Part shown: positions 61,931-64,000 of the stretch, piece after piece
Position numbering within the stretch: the first letter of the stretch is position 1
Layout: each line of letters starts with the position of its first letter
Source: Charina bottae
Lineage: Eukaryota > Chordata > Lepidosauria > Squamata > Charinaidae
Assembly (NCBI GenBank): GCA_023362775.1
Contig: JALMGJ010000002.1
Span: 70,037,414-70,101,413, forward strand
DNA length: 64,000 bases
Direction: 5' to 3'
Notes under the pieces: generated by a model
What the model saw: only the letters and a program-made list of their open reading frames with translations
Told to the model about the DNA's origin: nothing
Databases searched by the model: none
Made by a program: the position numbers and the translations under genes

Positions 61931-62857
61931 ATAGGTAGGATCTTGCTGCATTTACTAGATGAGGTTTGCCTTTTGTGCAACCGATTCCTGACCTCAAGAC
62001 TTGGCAGTTCAGCACAGGAATGGCTGCGCTCCAATTATTTTAGTTTAAGCTGTATTTATTTGTTGTTGACAGATACACAGATGAATCCTGTGCATGCCTT
62101 GAAAGCTCGAACAGGATTTCTATTTACTTTTTCTTTTAAAAAAAACTATTTAGATTACAACACCGCTCTGCAGTTATACACCACAGAAATTTAAACAGTA
62201 CTGTAACTAATCAACACTTCCACCTGCCCCCTCCCATCCATCTTTGATGAGAAGCAAATCTATTTTATAATCCTCATTTTACACACGAGAGAGTTTTTTA
62301 AAAACTGGCAAAGTGACTGATCCAAAACTAAGCCAAAGCAACATTGGGCCAATGCATTTTGAGGTATGTCTGGCTTCCTGCTCTGGAGACATACAGTACA
62401 ATAGGGCCCTCTCTGCCTTCCCTATGACTGAGCTTGTCTAAAACTAGAGAAGCCACCTTGGATGCACTTCATACCAAACAGGTTCCCAAACAACAGTATG
62501 CCACCTGCCTGGCTAATCTCACGATAACCGTTTTCCTTATCTTTCCCTGCTCAACTGAATTAAGTGTAAGAAAGATATATATTAAACAACTATCCCTGCC
62601 ACTGTTTTTTTTTAATTAATTGATAAAAAGTGAGCAGTGTACAAGAAAATATGGGAGTGTAAAGATTTTCCTTGTGAAAGAATCCAAACTTATTCCTTGT
62701 ATCCATGAAGGTATCAGTTACTGGGTGACATGAACCCCTGGGCTCAAGACTTCAGAAAATTGCTGCTGCTCAGAATAGATGATATTGCCTAGATACGATA
62801 AGAGTCTGATCTCGTGGGGTGAGAAATATCTAAATTATCAAAATAGGAGGCCATGTA

Positions 62858-63239
62858 GAGGTAGTCCTTGACTTATGACCACAACTGGGATTGGAACTGT
62901 GGTTGCTAAGCAAGGCAGTTGTGAAGTGAGTCACGCCCGATTTTATGACCCTTTTTGCCACGGTTAAGCGAATCACCGTGGCGGTTAAGTGAATCCGCCT
63001 TCCCCCGTTGACTTTGTCAGAAGCCGGCTGGGAAGGTTGCAAATGGCAATCACGTGACCCCGGAATGCTGCAACCATCTTAAGGGCGAGCCGGTTGCCAA
63101 GTGCATGAATTTTGATCTTGTGACCACTGGGACGCTGCAATGGTCATAAATGTGAGGACCGATCGCAAGTCACTTTTTTCAGCACTGTCGTAATGTTGAA
63201 CGGTCACTAAACAAATGGTTATAAGTCGAGGACTACCTG
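62858..63239. mobile_element. TA-flanked MITE, copy 3 (382 bp)
   Basis: GAGGTAGTCCTTGACTTATG and ATAAGTCGAGGACTACCTG form about 19-bp inverted repeats. TA flanks at 62856-62857 and 63240-63241. The interior shares GAAGCCGGCTGGGAAGG and TGCAAATGGCAATCACGTGA with copy 1 (12300 region). Confidence 0.92.
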
Positions 63240-63830
63240 TATGTGCTGGACAACTATAGATGCTGCTATATAAATGCTTGCGTGAAACAAATAAAAATAC
63301 CAGTATTTGGAAAAGAAGAGAGGAAGTATTTTGCAATATGCTACTAACAGAGATATTTGGTTCCTAATAACTGAGACCAAGTCCAACTGCTTGTTTCTTA
63401 GGCACTAAAATAGTTTGTTCAAAGAAAAATAGGAAGCTGCCTTATTGTCAGGTCAGAGAATTCCTCCATTTAGCTAATATCATCAGCTTTCTCCAGGATC
63501 CTTTCACATATTTCATGTCACCTCCTAGAGGATCCTTTTTTTAATTGGAGATGTCAGAGTTCAGAGCACATGCTCTGCCAAAGAGTGGTGTTCTCCTCCC
63601 CCAAATGGCTGAAAATTACACACCTTTGACAATTACAGCAATTTAATAAATAGAAAACTAGGAGGTGTTCACATCCCCTTTTAACTAGGTACACCTATGA
63701 CCTGCACACAAAATAAATGCTTTACCAGCAAGCTCTGGGTCTCTTCATAATCACTATTCAGGATTTCCAGTGGTAGATAGCATTTATATATGTAATCCAA
63801 GTAACTGACAGTAAAATATATATTTAAAAA

Positions 63831-64000
63831 AAAGGTAAAGGCTCCCCCCGCACATTTGTGCAGTTGTGTCCGACTCTAGGGGCCGGTGCTCATCTCCGTT
63901 TGTTAGCCAAAGAGCCAGCATTGTCCGAAGACGCTTCCACGGTCATGTGGCCGGCATGACGTGCGCGGAATGCTGTTACCTTCCCACCTAAGTGGTACCC
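63831..64000 (-). mobile_element. tRNA-derived SINE, cut by window end
   Basis: AAAGGTAAAGGCTCCCCCCG onward matches the tail and body of the family at 44976 on the minus strand; the head would lie beyond 64000. Confidence 0.93.

Larger units (their letters stand above)
54870..64000 (-). other. PLXNA1 intron (5' part of window)
   Basis: Everything upstream (in gene direction) of the first visible exon. No exon of the preceding segment was found. Listed repeats are at 57108, 57181, 58416, 60358, 61117, 61690, 62858 and 63831. 55000-57100 and 57260-60340 are largely repeat-free. Confidence 0.7.

Noticed and set aside
54870..64000. An upstream PLXNA1 exon
   Set aside because: No open stretch with plexin-like residues and AG/GT borders found; the open frames here are intronic noise or repeats.

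Overview
This window looks like nuclear DNA from a vertebrate, most likely a squamate reptile. The inference rests on repeats: BovB (RTE-type) LINE 3' ends, Sauria-type tRNA-SINEs that start GAGAGCCAGTTTGG, a second tRNA-derived SINE family with a GGGGCGTGGTGGCTCAGC head, many CR1/L2 tails, hAT and TA-flanked MITEs, and long microsatellites. Species cannot be decided from the sequence alone.

One protein-coding gene is supported: the middle part of plexin-A1 (PLXNA1), on the minus strand. Thirteen exons were found between 54869 and 6131. All have GT-AG introns, and their phases join without conflict into 2043 bp (681 codons, roughly human residues 772-1452). In order they encode the segment before the third PSI domain, the PSI domain itself (54012-53822), the IPT/TIG repeats (44784-31898), the transmembrane helix (29259-29025), the juxtamembrane segment (24790-24648) and the start of the GAP domain up to the catalytic arginine pair (10922-6131). 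The 5' exons (sema domain, first PSI domains) lie beyond 64000. The 3' exons (rest of the GAP domain, Rho-binding domain, stop codon) lie below position 1.

Layout: 1-6130 is intron with BovB, SINE and CR1/L2 pieces. 6131-10922 holds the two GAP exons. 10923-24647 is a 13.7 kb intron full of retrotransposon remnants (CR1, L1, L2, MITEs). 24648-32762 holds the juxtamembrane, transmembrane and last IPT exons, with Penelope-like fragments and an inverted duplication between them. 32763-54869 holds the remaining extracellular exons, including a 9.0 kb intron. 54870-64000 appears to be intron only.

Points of most interest: hammerhead-ribozyme-like cores in Penelope-like terminal pieces near 25.3 kb, 27.1 kb and 27.4 kb; a fold-back inverted duplication at 30166-31155 in which only one arm carries a SINE; three non-autonomous hAT elements with perfect 8-bp target duplications from one little-known-looking family; three TA-flanked MITEs; and an Arg-to-Cys change in a conserved juxtamembrane motif of plexin-A1. 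I did not find an operon-like or otherwise new multi-gene system; the novelty here is in the mobile and structured DNA.
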